64,000 bases of DNA from DASUPK01 sp963795665 (GTDB lineage: Bacteria; Actinomycetota; Thermoleophilia; Solirubrobacterales; 70-9): NCBI GenBank assembly GCA_963795665.1, contig CAWCIP010000014.1, positions 372,001 through 436,000 on the forward strand, read 5' to 3'. Shown here one piece after another: positions 50,137 through 58,270 of this stretch (position 1 is its first letter; every line of letters begins with the position of its first letter). The position numbers and the translations under genes are program-made. The notes under the pieces were generated by a model that was not told the origin of the DNA, ran no database searches, and saw only the letters and a program-made list of their open reading frames with translations.

Positions 50137-51024
50137 CTAGAGCCCGTGCTCGAGCGCGCCCTTGACGCCGGCGTCGAGGGCGTTGAGCCGGTACAGGGCG
50201 AGCGCCTCGGGCGTTCCGAAACCCCGGCCACCGGCGCCCGACCGGTTCCCGTCTGCCCCGTGATGGGCGAGAACGCAGTGGAGCAGCGCGGCTCGGCGCT
50301 CCGGAGGGAGCCCTCCGGCGGCGGAGCCGACGATCTCCGCTCCCAGCGCCAGGTGACCGATCAGCCGGCCCTCCTCGGTGATCCCGAACTCCGCCCCGTA
50401 GCTGAACTCGCGGGTCTTGCCCACGTCGTGCAGCAGCGACGCCGCCATCAGAAGGTCGGAGTCGAGACGGGGGTGGAGCTGGCAGACCTCGCCGACCAGG
50501 GTGCAGACGGCGACGGTGTGCTCGAGCAGGCCGCCGACGTAGGCGTGGTGGCCGGCGCGGGTGCAGGGGGCGCGGCGAAACTCGGCGGCCACCGGCTCCG
50601 TGAACAGCACCCGTTCGACGACCTCGCGCAGCGCCACGTCGTGGACCTCTCGCGTCAGGTGCTCGAGGAACCCCTCGAGCTCGGCGGCGTCCCTGTACGC
50701 GGCGGGCAGGAACTCGGCGGGGTCGAGCTCGGCCTCCTCGAGCGGCTCGATGTCGTCCACCTCGGCCACCAGCTCGCCGCGGAAGCGCTCCACCTTGCCG
50801 GATACGCGGATGGCGTCGCCGCGCTCGAAGCGCGCGCCAAGGCGGTCGACCTCCCGAAACACCCTCGCCGGGATCGATCCGCTGCGGTCGCGGAGCTCCA
50901 GGGTCAGGTAGATGGACCCGTTGCGCGCCGACAGCCGGTCCTTTCGAACGCATGCGTAGACGCCGCGAAACCGCTGCCCTGGCCGCAACTCGGCGATCTG
51001 CGGTGAGGCGGTCGTGGCTTCCAT
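50137..51024 (-). CDS. YhaM-like 3'-5' exoribonuclease (OB + HD domains)
   Basis: A 295-residue nuclease. The N-terminal OB fold (GQRFRGVYACVRKDRLSARN; YLTLELRDRSGSIPARVF) binds nucleic acid. A C-terminal HD domain has HHAYVGGLLEHTVAVCTL, LLMAASLLHDVGKTREF and a late CVLAHHG. This combination defines the YhaM/CBF1 family of RNA/DNA exonucleases. The ATG at 51024 is chosen because similarity starts there, although the open frame runs on antisense into the PAC2 gene. Confidence 0.85.
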   Translation of the reverse strand: MEATTASPQIAELRPGQRFRGVYACVRKDRLSARNGSIYLTLELRDRSGSIPARVFREVDRLGARFERGDAIRVSGKVERFRGELVAEVDDIEPLEEAELDPAEFLPAAYRDAAELEGFLEHLTREVHDVALREVVERVLFTEPVAAEFRRAPCTRAGHHAYVGGLLEHTVAVCTLVGEVCQLHPRLDSDLLMAASLLHDVGKTREFSYGAEFGITEEGRLIGHLALGAEIVGSAAGGLPPERRAALLHCVLAHHGADGNRSGAGGRGFGTPEALALYRLNALDAGVKGALEHGL

Positions 51025-51093
51025 GCAATGAGTTTTCAGATTCCGCCGGACGCCTACGGCCACCAACCGGGGTACTCGGGGCGCCCGACTCGC

Positions 51094-51099
51094 TAGTCT
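51094..51099 (+). promoter_or_regulatory. Putative -10 element of PAC2 gene
   Basis: TAGTCT 6 nt before the ATG at 51106. Confidence 0.5.
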
Positions 51100-51105
51100 C
51101 GAACG

Positions 51106-51978
51106 ATGGACGCGCTCGCCTGGGAGGCCGAGCCTCCGCAGCTTCGATCGCCGGTCCTCGTTTGCGCCTTCGCCGGTTGGAACGACGCGGCGGGCTCGGC
51201 CACGACAGCTCTCACCACAGCGGCTGAGTCGCTCGACGCCGAGGTGATCGCCCAGATCGATCCCGAGGAGTTCTTCGACTTCCAGGCCAACAGGCCGACC
51301 ATCCGGATGACCGAGGGTTTGACCCGAGAGATCGAGTGGCCCGGCAACGTCCTTCTCGCCGCCACCCCGGAAGGCGCCGAGCGCGACCTGCTGCTGCTCG
51401 CCGGCACCGAGCCGAACCTGCGCTGGCGAACCTTCTCGGACGGCATTGCCGACGCGGCCGAGATGCTCGGGGTGGACATGGTCGTCACGCTCGGCGCCCT
51501 GATCGCCGACGTGGCGCACACTCTCCCGGTGCCGATCACAGGCCTCGCCTCGGACGAGGAGCTGGTCGAGCGCCTCGACCTGGCTCGTTCGAACTACGAG
51601 GGGCCCACCGGGGTCGTAGGGGTCCTGCACGACGCCTGTCGCCGACGGGGAATCCCGTCGGCCAGCCTCTGGGCCGCCGTTCCTCACTACGTCGCGGCTG
51701 TCCCCAATCCGAAGGCCGCCCTGGCGCTGCTGCGACGGCTCGAGGGGCTGGTTGGGGTCGCGGTGGAGGCGTCCGGCCTCGAGGAGGAGTCCGATTCCTA
51801 CGAGAGCCAGGTGAGCCGGGCGGTCGCGGCCAACCCCGAGATCGAAGAGCTCGTGCAGCGGCTGGAGGCGGAGCAGGCCGACAGCCTCGACGTCGAGGAG
51901 GACGTCCCCTCTGGCGAGTCCCTCGCCCGCGATTTCGAGCGTTACCTGCGCCAGCAGGGCAGCGGCCCGGACGCGTAG
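51106..51978 (+). CDS. PAC2 family protein
   Basis: A 290-residue actinobacterial PAC2-fold protein, related to eukaryotic proteasome assembly chaperone 2. Typical parts are VLVCAFAGWNDAAGSAT, IDPEEFFDFQANRP, LLLLAGTEPNLRWRTF, VVTLGALIADVAHTLPVP, ASLWAAVPHYVAAVPNPKA and an acidic C-terminus. No enzymatic role is known for bacterial members. No proteasome genes are in this window. Confidence 0.9.
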   Translation: MDALAWEAEPPQLRSPVLVCAFAGWNDAAGSATTALTTAAESLDAEVIAQIDPEEFFDFQANRPTIRMTEGLTREIEWPGNVLLAATPEGAERDLLLLAGTEPNLRWRTFSDGIADAAEMLGVDMVVTLGALIADVAHTLPVPITGLASDEELVERLDLARSNYEGPTGVVGVLHDACRRRGIPSASLWAAVPHYVAAVPNPKAALALLRRLEGLVGVAVEASGLEEESDSYESQVSRAVAANPEIEELVQRLEAEQADSLDVEEDVPSGESLARDFERYLRQQGSGPDA

Positions 51979-52566
51979 CTAGCCGACGAGTCGCTCGACC
52001 AATCGCCGCAGCTCCGGCATCAGCTCCTTCGCTGCCTGGGCCGGATCGGCCTCGCGCCCCAGCAGTCGCTCGCCGAGCCCGTCCAGAGCAGCGACCACGA
52101 GGCTGGCGTCAGCTTGCGGGTCAGTGCTCCCCAGGGTCTCGAGCGCCCCCGCGACGGAGCGCTGCTCGGCGTCGCACCAGCTCTGGGCCGCCTCACGCAG
52201 CTCCGGTCGGCGGCCGGCCTCCAGCCAGAGCTCGTACTCGGCGATGTAGGCGGTTCGGTCCTCCGCGGCCCCGACCAGCTCGGTGACCAGCCGGTCGGCG
52301 AGCTCTCGCGCCGACTTGACGGAGCGAAGCTCATCCCCGAGCCGGCCGTATCGCTCGACTTCCTGAGCGGCGACGTGCTCCAGCGCCTGCCCCAGGATGT
52401 CGTCCCGGGAGTCGAAGTAGTAGGTCGTCGAGCCGAGGGGAACGCCGGCCTCCTCCGCCACGGCGCGGTGAGTCACCGACTCGCGCCCGTCGCGCCCGAT
52501 GACGCGCAACGTGGCGTCGAGGATCTGCTCGCGGCGCCCGCGGGTCGCCTGCTCCGCCGTGGCCAT
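51979..52566 (-). CDS. TetR family regulator, probable repressor of SMR gene
   Basis: A 195-residue TetR-type regulator. The HTH is GRREQILDATLRVIGRDG, VTHRAVAEEAGVPLGSTTYYF, with the common TTYYF end of recognition helix. It lies 4 nt downstream of the SMR exporter gene, on the same strand, so repressor and pump share one transcript. Twin palindromes upstream of the pump gene are the expected operators, giving autoregulation. Confidence 0.87.
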   Translation of the reverse strand: MATAEQATRGRREQILDATLRVIGRDGRESVTHRAVAEEAGVPLGSTTYYFDSRDDILGQALEHVAAQEVERYGRLGDELRSVKSARELADRLVTELVGAAEDRTAYIAEYELWLEAGRRPELREAAQSWCDAEQRSVAGALETLGSTDPQADASLVVAALDGLGERLLGREADPAQAAKELMPELRRLVERLVG

Positions 52567-52570
52567 CACG

Positions 52571-52894
52571 CTAGTTGGCGCCCGAGAGGTTCAGCCCGAC
52601 GACGCCACTGATCACCAGCAAGATGCTCGCCAGCTTGAGGGCGTTGACGGACTCGCCGAGGGCGGCCATCCCGATCACCGCGATGGCGGCCGTCCCGACG
52701 CCCGCCCAGACGGCGTAGGCGAGGCTGATCTCGAGGGTCTTCAGGGCGAGCGCCGTGAGCCACAGCGACAGCACGTAGGTGACGATCACGAGGATCGACG
52801 GAGCGGGCCTCGTGAAGCCGTCGGTGTAGCGCAGGAAGACGGTGCCGACCACCTCCGTCGCGATCGCCGCCGATAGATAGATCCAGGCCAACAT
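52571..52894 (-). CDS. SMR family multidrug efflux protein
   Basis: A 107-residue four-helix transporter of the EmrE/QacE/Sug type. The essential membrane Glu14 is present (SAAIATEVVGTVFLRYT), along with the conserved Trp and Tyr of LAYAVWAGVGTAAIAVIG and the last helix LASILLVISGVVGLNL. It should export quaternary ammonium or guanidinium compounds by proton exchange. There is no paired second SMR gene. It is controlled by the cotranscribed TetR gene by inference. Confidence 0.92.
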   Translation of the reverse strand: MLAWIYLSAAIATEVVGTVFLRYTDGFTRPAPSILVIVTYVLSLWLTALALKTLEISLAYAVWAGVGTAAIAVIGMAALGESVNALKLASILLVISGVVGLNLSGAN

Positions 52895-52898
52895 GGTT

Positions 52899-52932
52899 GT
52901 ACAAATGTACCACTCGATGTGTACAAATGTAC
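52899..52932. promoter_or_regulatory. Twin identical palindromes, probable TetR operators of SMR-tetR operon
   Basis: GTACAAATGTAC occurs at 52899-52910 and again at 52921-52932; each has 5-bp perfect arms and an AA centre. Centres are 22 bp apart, two helical turns. The proximal copy contains TACATT on the minus strand, a -10-like hexamer 9 nt before the SMR ATG, so binding would block RNA polymerase. Confidence 0.75.
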
Positions 52933-52946
52933 GTGACCTTGGTCAC
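52933..52946. promoter_or_regulatory. Palindrome GTGACCTTGGTCAC
   Basis: A 14-bp palindrome with perfect 6-bp arms, directly next to the second TetR-type site and overlapping the stop codon of the helicase gene. It may be another regulator site. Confidence 0.4.
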
Positions 52947-55900
52947 GCTTCGGAGGCGGGGCAGATCAGGCGGAAATCGCACCATGAGCAGATCTCGGGC
53001 GACGGCCGCGGCTCGAAGTCCTGGCCGAGGATGCCCTCGCCGACCTCCAGCACCACTCCCTCGACCCGCTCGAGGTCGTCGGGCGAGGCACCGACCGCGA
53101 CCTTCTCGTCGGCGAGCACGTACCAGTAGCTGCCGGCCGCCCCCTCCAGGCGCCAGGCCTCCCTGGCCGCCAGGCGGTAGATCGCGAGCTGGACATCGGA
53201 CTCGAGCTCACGCGGGGGCTTCGGGTCGCCGGTCTTGTAGTCGATCAGCTCATATCCGCCACCGGGCAGCTGGTCGACCCGATCGACGCGGCCGCGGAGG
53301 TGGTGCGGGCCGATGCGGAAGTCGAACTTGCGCTCCACCCAGCGGGGGTGCGAGCCACTCGCGACCTCGCGCGCGTGGTAGCGGCGAAGCGCATCGATCG
53401 CCTTCTCTCGGAACTGGAGCTCGTCGTCGGACTCGCCGAAGCCCGACCTCCGCCAGGCCGAGGCGAACAGCGCCATCAGCCGCTCGAGGCTGCCGGCATC
53501 CGCCCCTCCGGTTGATTCTGCGCCGGCGGTCTCGGCCGCGGGTGGCGACCCATGGAAGCGCTCCAGGACCTGGTGGATGACGATCCCGAACCGCTGGTTG
53601 ATCGTCGTCTCCTGAGGAATGCCGAAGACCCGCGCGAACTTGTACTTGAGGGGGCAGGTCCGGTAGAGCGCGATGTCGGTGGCCGACAGCGCGAGGCCCT
53701 CGCCCCTCCGGGGCAGGAAGGCCTCGAGGGAGGGCTCGTCGCGCTGCTCGATCAGCTCGCGGCGCCGCTTGGCCGCGCCCTCCTCGTCCAGCAGGTACGC
53801 GTCGAGGCCGGAGTCGTGGAGGGCGGTGCGCTGCTCGGGCGAGATCGCGTGATCGAGGAGGTCGTTGGTCGCCGCCAGCGCATCGGCGACCGGCTCCTCG
53901 CCGGATCCCTGGATCAGCCCCGCCAGCTTGACCAGCTCGAGGAAGCGGGCCACGGCCCGGGTCACATCCATGTAGGTGTCCAGACGCGGCTCTCGAAGCT
54001 TCCCGCCGGCCCGCCAGGCCTCCTCGAGCACCTCGTCCTGGATCAGCCGGTAGGTGGCCTGGAGGCCCTCGGCGGGCCCGAAGAGCTCCTCGCCCTGTTC
54101 CTGCTCGCCGGCATCGAGCACGGCCCGCGCGTCCTCGTAGAGGGGCGATGGGCGAGCGTTGCCCCCCTCGGTGGCAGCCGGCCGAGACAGGACCAGCTCG
54201 TCCCTGGCGCGCGTCATCGCCACGTAGAGCAGCCGGCGCGAATCGTCCTCGTGGGAGGGGTCGCTGCCGCCGGCCCCCGGAGGCACCGCCGCCGGACCGG
54301 CGGGAGGCGGGCCCGGGACGGCGCCGGCGTGGAGCCCGACGACATACACGCGCGAGAACTCGAGCCCCTTGGTGCGCTCCAGCGGCATCACGCGGACGGC
54401 GTCCGCAATCGGCAGGACCGGCTCTTCGACCGGCGCAACGCCCGCCTCGGAGACGGCGACCAGGTAGCGGACGAAATCGCGGTTTGATCCCGCGGGCTCC
54501 CTCCGGGTCCAAGCGGCAGCGAGCTCGCCGAGCCGGGAGAGGTTGCGGAGCCGCTCGGCGGCCTCGGGGTGTGCGGCGAACAGGCGGTGGCGCCGAAAGC
54601 CGATCCTCTCGATCAGGCGCCGCACGAAGACGTCGGCGCGCATTTCCCCCATCGCCCGGGCGGCGGCGCGGTGGAGCTGGAGGAACTCCCTGATGCGGTC
54701 GCGGGCCTCGGGCGGGATCTGCGGGCTCTCGAGCGATGCCTCCAGCGCCGAGACCATGTCGAGCTTGCGCCGCCTCGCGATCGTCGTACAGCGCGCCAGG
54801 TCGACCGATCGCAGCTCCACCGGTGGACGGCTGAGGGCGCGCACGGCGGCCGCCGCATCCGTCGGGTCGGCGAGCAGGCGAAGCCAGGCGATCACGTCGC
54901 GCACCTCCGGCCGCTGGAAAAAGGCCCCCGGACCCGTCAGGCGATAGGGCACGCGCCGCTCCTCGAGGGCGGCTGCGATGGCGCGAGCCCTGCCGCCACC
55001 GCGCGGGACCGCCACGCAGACCTCCTCCATCTTCACCTCACCCGCTGCGAGGGCCGACTCGATGTCCCGGGCGACGGCCTGAGCTTCGGCACGGTCGTTG
55101 GCCCCGCACCAGAAGCGCACTCGAGTCGCCGGCCCGGCGGCACGGCGGGCCACCTCGGCCCCGCGCTCCGCCTTCGACACCACGGCGTGCGCCGCGTCCA
55201 GCAGGTCGCCCCCGTATCGCCAGCTTGGCTCGAGGATCACCTCCTCGGGGGCGAGCGCCTGGCGCGCCCACGCAGACGCCGCACCGCACGGGGCCCGGGC
55301 CTGCTCGTCGTCGCAGGAGAGGACCGTGCTCTCCGCTCCGCGGGCCAGCGCCTCGATCAGCGAGCGCTCCGCCGGACAGGCGTCCTCGGCCTCGTCGACC
55401 ATCAGGTGCGGGAAGCGCTTCGAAACGGCCTCTGCGAGCGCCGGGCGCTCGCCGAGCAGCCGCGTCAGCTCCAGCACGGCATCGGTGTCGTCCATCGCGC
55501 CGGCCGCGCGCAGCATCGAGTCGTGCAGCTCGTAGATCTCGGCGAACTCGCGCTCCCTGGCAGCCGAGTCGCGCTCAGACTGGCTGCCGCCGGCCTGCTC
55601 CTCCGACCAGCGGCGGAATCCCTCGGCCGTCACGCCGGCGGACTTGAGCGCGTCGATTCGATCGACGATCCGGGCGAGAAGGCCGGCCGGGTTCCCTCGG
55701 ATCTCGTGACGGCGCAGAGGCAGCTCCTCGAGCCGGTCGAGCAGCATCGCGAGCCTCTCGGCAGGGCTCAGCGATTCGAAGAACGGGTCAAGCCCCGCCT
55801 CCGTCGCGTGCTCTCGGAGCAGCCGCGCGGCCGCCGCGGGGTGAGTGTGGACGACCAGCTCCTCGTAGGCCGTCTCGATCGCCTGCTCGGCACGGCTCCT

Positions 55901-56104
55901 GATCCGGTTCGCGCTCGCCACCGATCGGGTCAGCACGAGCGGTCGGCTTCCCTCGCTGACCAGGCGCCCGAGCCTGCGCGCGAGAGCCTCCGTCCGGCCG
56001 GCGCCGGCCGCTCCGAGAACCAGCAGGGCTCCCGCTTCGTGGTTGACGACGGCCTCCTGCTGCTCGGTCAGCCCGATTTCGGGGCGTTCGCTCTCCTCGG
56101 CCAT
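52943..56104 (-). CDS. UvrD/RecB-like helicase-nuclease with degenerate ATPase motifs
   Basis: A 1053-residue SF1 helicase fused to a RecB-type PD-(D/E)XK nuclease. The Walker A position reads GAAGAGRT (31-38), with Arg37 in place of the essential Lys. Walker B reads VDEAEDA rather than DExQD. Motif V-like LERTKGLEFSRVYVVGL and motif VI LLYVAMTRARDEL look intact. The nuclease is preserved (GRVDRVDQLPGGGYELIDYKTGD). Four Cys (YRTCPLKYKF and the terminal C-x2-C-x5-C at 1039/1042/1048) match an AddB-type iron-sulfur cluster. It resembles AddB or AdnA subunits; no partner is in the window. TAGCCT lies 7 nt before the ATG. Confidence 0.85.
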   Translation of the reverse strand: MAEESERPEIGLTEQQEAVVNHEAGALLVLGAAGAGRTEALARRLGRLVSEGSRPLVLTRSVASANRIRSRAEQAIETAYEELVVHTHPAAAARLLREHATEAGLDPFFESLSPAERLAMLLDRLEELPLRRHEIRGNPAGLLARIVDRIDALKSAGVTAEGFRRWSEEQAGGSQSERDSAAREREFAEIYELHDSMLRAAGAMDDTDAVLELTRLLGERPALAEAVSKRFPHLMVDEAEDACPAERSLIEALARGAESTVLSCDDEQARAPCGAASAWARQALAPEEVILEPSWRYGGDLLDAAHAVVSKAERGAEVARRAAGPATRVRFWCGANDRAEAQAVARDIESALAAGEVKMEEVCVAVPRGGGRARAIAAALEERRVPYRLTGPGAFFQRPEVRDVIAWLRLLADPTDAAAAVRALSRPPVELRSVDLARCTTIARRRKLDMVSALEASLESPQIPPEARDRIREFLQLHRAAARAMGEMRADVFVRRLIERIGFRRHRLFAAHPEAAERLRNLSRLGELAAAWTRREPAGSNRDFVRYLVAVSEAGVAPVEEPVLPIADAVRVMPLERTKGLEFSRVYVVGLHAGAVPGPPPAGPAAVPPGAGGSDPSHEDDSRRLLYVAMTRARDELVLSRPAATEGGNARPSPLYEDARAVLDAGEQEQGEELFGPAEGLQATYRLIQDEVLEEAWRAGGKLREPRLDTYMDVTRAVARFLELVKLAGLIQGSGEEPVADALAATNDLLDHAISPEQRTALHDSGLDAYLLDEEGAAKRRRELIEQRDEPSLEAFLPRRGEGLALSATDIALYRTCPLKYKFARVFGIPQETTINQRFGIVIHQVLERFHGSPPAAETAGAESTGGADAGSLERLMALFASAWRRSGFGESDDELQFREKAIDALRRYHAREVASGSHPRWVERKFDFRIGPHHLRGRVDRVDQLPGGGYELIDYKTGDPKPPRELESDVQLAIYRLAAREAWRLEGAAGSYWYVLADEKVAVGASPDDLERVEGVVLEVGEGILGQDFEPRPSPEICSWCDFRLICPASEA

Positions 56105-56111
56105 TGATTTC

Positions 56112-56117
56112 AGGCTA
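56112..56117 (-). promoter_or_regulatory. Putative -10 element of helicase-nuclease gene
   Basis: TAGCCT on the minus strand, 7 nt before the ATG at 56104. Confidence 0.45.
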
Positions 56118-56173
56118 ACCCACGCATCCGCCGCTTCCGGCCTCACTCCCGCTGGCCGCGTGAAAACCATCGC

Positions 56174-56179
56174 TAACCT
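56174..56179 (+). promoter_or_regulatory. Putative -10 element of IMPase-like gene
   Basis: TAACCT 7 nt before the GTG at 56187, favouring this start over an in-frame GTG at 56160. Confidence 0.45.
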
Positions 56180-56186
56180 GGCCCGC

Positions 56187-57017
56187 GTGGCCGGTCCGAG
56201 CGACGACGAGTGGATTGCCGCCTGCCGCCGGGCCGTCGAGGTGCAGAAGCGGGTCTTCGATGAGCACCGGGGGATCGAGGCGCGAACCCGGTACGAGGGT
56301 GTCGGCGAGGGCGGCGACAACACGCTGGTCATCGACCGGCTCTGCGAGGACGCGATCTTCGACGAGCTCGAGGCGCTGCACCGGGCTGGGCACGAATTCA
56401 CCGCGATCTCCGAGGAGCGGGGCTCCGTCAGCTTCGGCGACGGAGACTCGCCGCTGCGGGTGGTGATCGACCCGATCGACGGCTCGCTCAACGCCCGCCG
56501 GACGATCCCGCTGCACAGCGTCAGCATCGCCGTCGCAGACGGCGATTCGATGGCCGATGTCACCTTCGGCTACGTCTACGAGTTCGGCGCCAGGGAGGAG
56601 TTCGTCGCGATGCGTGGCGGCGGCGCTCAGCTGGACGGCCGACAGATCCAGGCGCCCTCGGGGGACGGGCTCGAGCTCGTCGCCCTGGAGGCTTCGAAGC
56701 CCGAGAGGGTCGTGAAGGCCGCCGAGGTATTGCGGGACCGCGCCTATCGACTCCGGTCGCCCGGATCGATCGCGGTGGACCTCTGCTACGTGGCCTGCGG
56801 CCGGTTCGACGGCATGATCACCACCCGGAGCTGCCGCTCGGTCGACGCGGCCGCCGGGCAGCTGATCACGACGGAGGCCGGGGCGACGATCGATTTCGGA
56901 GGCGATGGCCTCGACGAGGCTTCGCTCGACCTGAGCGCGCGCTACGACCTGGCGGCCGCTCGGACGCCCAATGACCTGGGCGTCCTGCGCGAGGCACAGG
57001 AGGCCGTCTATGCCTGA
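56187..57017 (+). CDS. Inositol monophosphatase family protein
   Basis: A 276-residue metal-dependent phosphatase of the IMPase/FBPase/CysQ superfamily. Motifs are FTAISEERG (metal Glu), VVIDPIDGSLNARR (metal Asp, Asp) and CRSVDAAAGQLITTEAGA (third metal Asp; usual WDxAAG appears as SVDAAAG). Its substrate might be inositol phosphate, fructose bisphosphate or PAP. The DUF2342 gene starts within its last 8 nt, so the two are coupled. Confidence 0.85.
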   Translation: MAGPSDDEWIAACRRAVEVQKRVFDEHRGIEARTRYEGVGEGGDNTLVIDRLCEDAIFDELEALHRAGHEFTAISEERGSVSFGDGDSPLRVVIDPIDGSLNARRTIPLHSVSIAVADGDSMADVTFGYVYEFGAREEFVAMRGGGAQLDGRQIQAPSGDGLELVALEASKPERVVKAAEVLRDRAYRLRSPGSIAVDLCYVACGRFDGMITTRSCRSVDAAAGQLITTEAGATIDFGGDGLDEASLDLSARYDLAAARTPNDLGVLREAQEAVYA

Positions 57018-58095
57018 GGGCATGGTCGATTGGAGCATGGCCGAGCGGGTTGCCCGTGCGCTCTCGGGAAGCGGCCCGCGGTGGGACGGCACAGCGGATG
57101 AGCTCCGCACCGAGTCCGAGCGCGCCGCCGAGCTGGTCCGTCGCTACACGGGCCTGAAGCCGAAAGGAGGCGTGCCCCCCGCCGAGCTGGTGGACCGCGA
57201 CGAGTGGGCAGACGTGAACCTCGAGACCTTCCGCGAGCTCTCGACGCGGGTCGAGGAGCACCTCGAGGAGCGGATGAGCAGCAACGGCACCGGCGGCAAG
57301 GGCCTGCAGCGCACGATCGTCAGGGCCGCCACCGGCGCCGAGATCGGGCTCGCGGTCGGCTACCTGTCCCAGCGCGTGATCGGCCAGTACGACGTCGCCC
57401 TGATCGGGCCGGCACGCGCGCCGAGGCTGCTCTTCGTCGGTCCAAACCTCTCGGCGGCGCGGGCGCGCCTTGACGTCGACCGCGACCTCTTCCTGCGCTG
57501 GATCGCGCTCCACGAGACGACCCACGCGGTCCACTTCGCGGCCGTCCCGTGGCTACGCGAGCACATCGGGGGGATCGCCGAAGAGCTCTTCGAGAAAGCG
57601 GCAATCGAGGTGAAGCCGGGCGAGCTCCTCGCCAAGCTTGCCCGAACGAACCCGCGCGAGCTGGTTCGCTCCGCGACCAACGGCGAGCTCGCAACCCTGC
57701 TCTGGCCGGAGCCGCAGCGCAGGCTCGTGGAGAAGCTGACCGCGACGATGACCCTGGTCGAGGGCTACGCCGAGCACGTCATGGACGCCGTCGGTGATCA
57801 GCTCGACCCCGGATACACGGACCTGCGTCGCGCTCTCGACCGGGATCGTGAACGCCGCGGGCTGCTCGACTCGATCGTCTCCAAGGTGCTCGGCCTCGAG
57901 ATGAAGCTCGCCCAGTACCGGCGCGGCAAGGCGTTCGCCGATGAGGTCGTTCGCGCTCATGGCATCCGCACCCTGAACCGCGCCTGGAGCGAGCCCGATG
58001 CCCTGCCCCGGCCGGACGAGCTCGACAGCCCGGCGGAGTGGGTCGACCGCGTGGGCGCCGCGCGACCCAGACGCCTGCTCTCCCTCTTTCGCTAG
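57010..58095 (+). CDS. Zinc-dependent metalloprotease-like protein (DUF2342, F420-associated)
   Basis: A 361-residue actinobacterial DUF2342 protein. The zinc motif is HETTH in RWIALHETTHAVHF, with downstream EGYAEHVMDAVGDQL supplying a further ligand. Other family segments are IGLAVGYLSQRVIGQYD and LLFVGPNLSAARARL. Members are annotated as coenzyme F420 biosynthesis-associated because of neighbours in other genomes, but no F420 gene is present here. ATG at 57010 is chosen; 57022 is an alternative. Confidence 0.87.
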   Translation: MPEGMVDWSMAERVARALSGSGPRWDGTADELRTESERAAELVRRYTGLKPKGGVPPAELVDRDEWADVNLETFRELSTRVEEHLEERMSSNGTGGKGLQRTIVRAATGAEIGLAVGYLSQRVIGQYDVALIGPARAPRLLFVGPNLSAARARLDVDRDLFLRWIALHETTHAVHFAAVPWLREHIGGIAEELFEKAAIEVKPGELLAKLARTNPRELVRSATNGELATLLWPEPQRRLVEKLTATMTLVEGYAEHVMDAVGDQLDPGYTDLRRALDRDRERRGLLDSIVSKVLGLEMKLAQYRRGKAFADEVVRAHGIRTLNRAWSEPDALPRPDELDSPAEWVDRVGAARPRRLLSLFR

Positions 58096-58153
58096 GCGAA
58101 AGTCCATCCTCGAGGTTTGCGGGCTGGGCGATCGGCGAAACGGTGTAACTCGC

Positions 58154-58166
58154 CCCTCCGGGAGGG
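58154..58166. other. Compact inverted repeat upstream of 58271 gene
   Basis: CCCTCCGGGAGGG, a near loop-less palindrome 59 nt after the DUF2342 stop. It may be a terminator remnant or a protein-binding site. Confidence 0.3.
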
Positions 58167-58177
58167 TTACAAACGTG

Positions 58178-58215
58178 TGTTCGCAAAACATGTGTTCGGT
58201 GCTAAGCTCCGAACA
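58178..58215. promoter_or_regulatory. TGTTCG repeat cluster with inverted repeat
   Basis: TGTTCG occurs at 58178-58183 and 58193-58198, and again inverted: TGTTCGG (58193-58199) pairs with CCGAACA (58209-58215) around a 9-nt spacer. It lies 56 bp upstream of the repeat-protein gene in a locally AT-richer patch. A regulator site is likely. It loosely resembles a LexA box but in the opposite half-site order. Confidence 0.45.
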
Positions 58216-58270
58216 TCCTTAGAGCTAATAAGAGTCCGACGAAAGCAAGCTGAAGGGATTGAGAGCCCAG

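Noticed and set aside
54569..56107. Plus-strand open frame of 512 codons over the helicase-nuclease
   Set aside because: No domain; the opposite strand encodes a recognisable UvrD/RecB protein.
58178..58215. LexA (SOS) box upstream of the octapeptide-repeat gene
   Set aside because: The half-sites are in the order TGTTCG...CGAACA rather than CGAAC-N4-GTTCG, with a 9-nt spacer; the only forward-order candidate (AAAACATGTGTTCG) matches 8 of 10 fixed positions, which is too weak.
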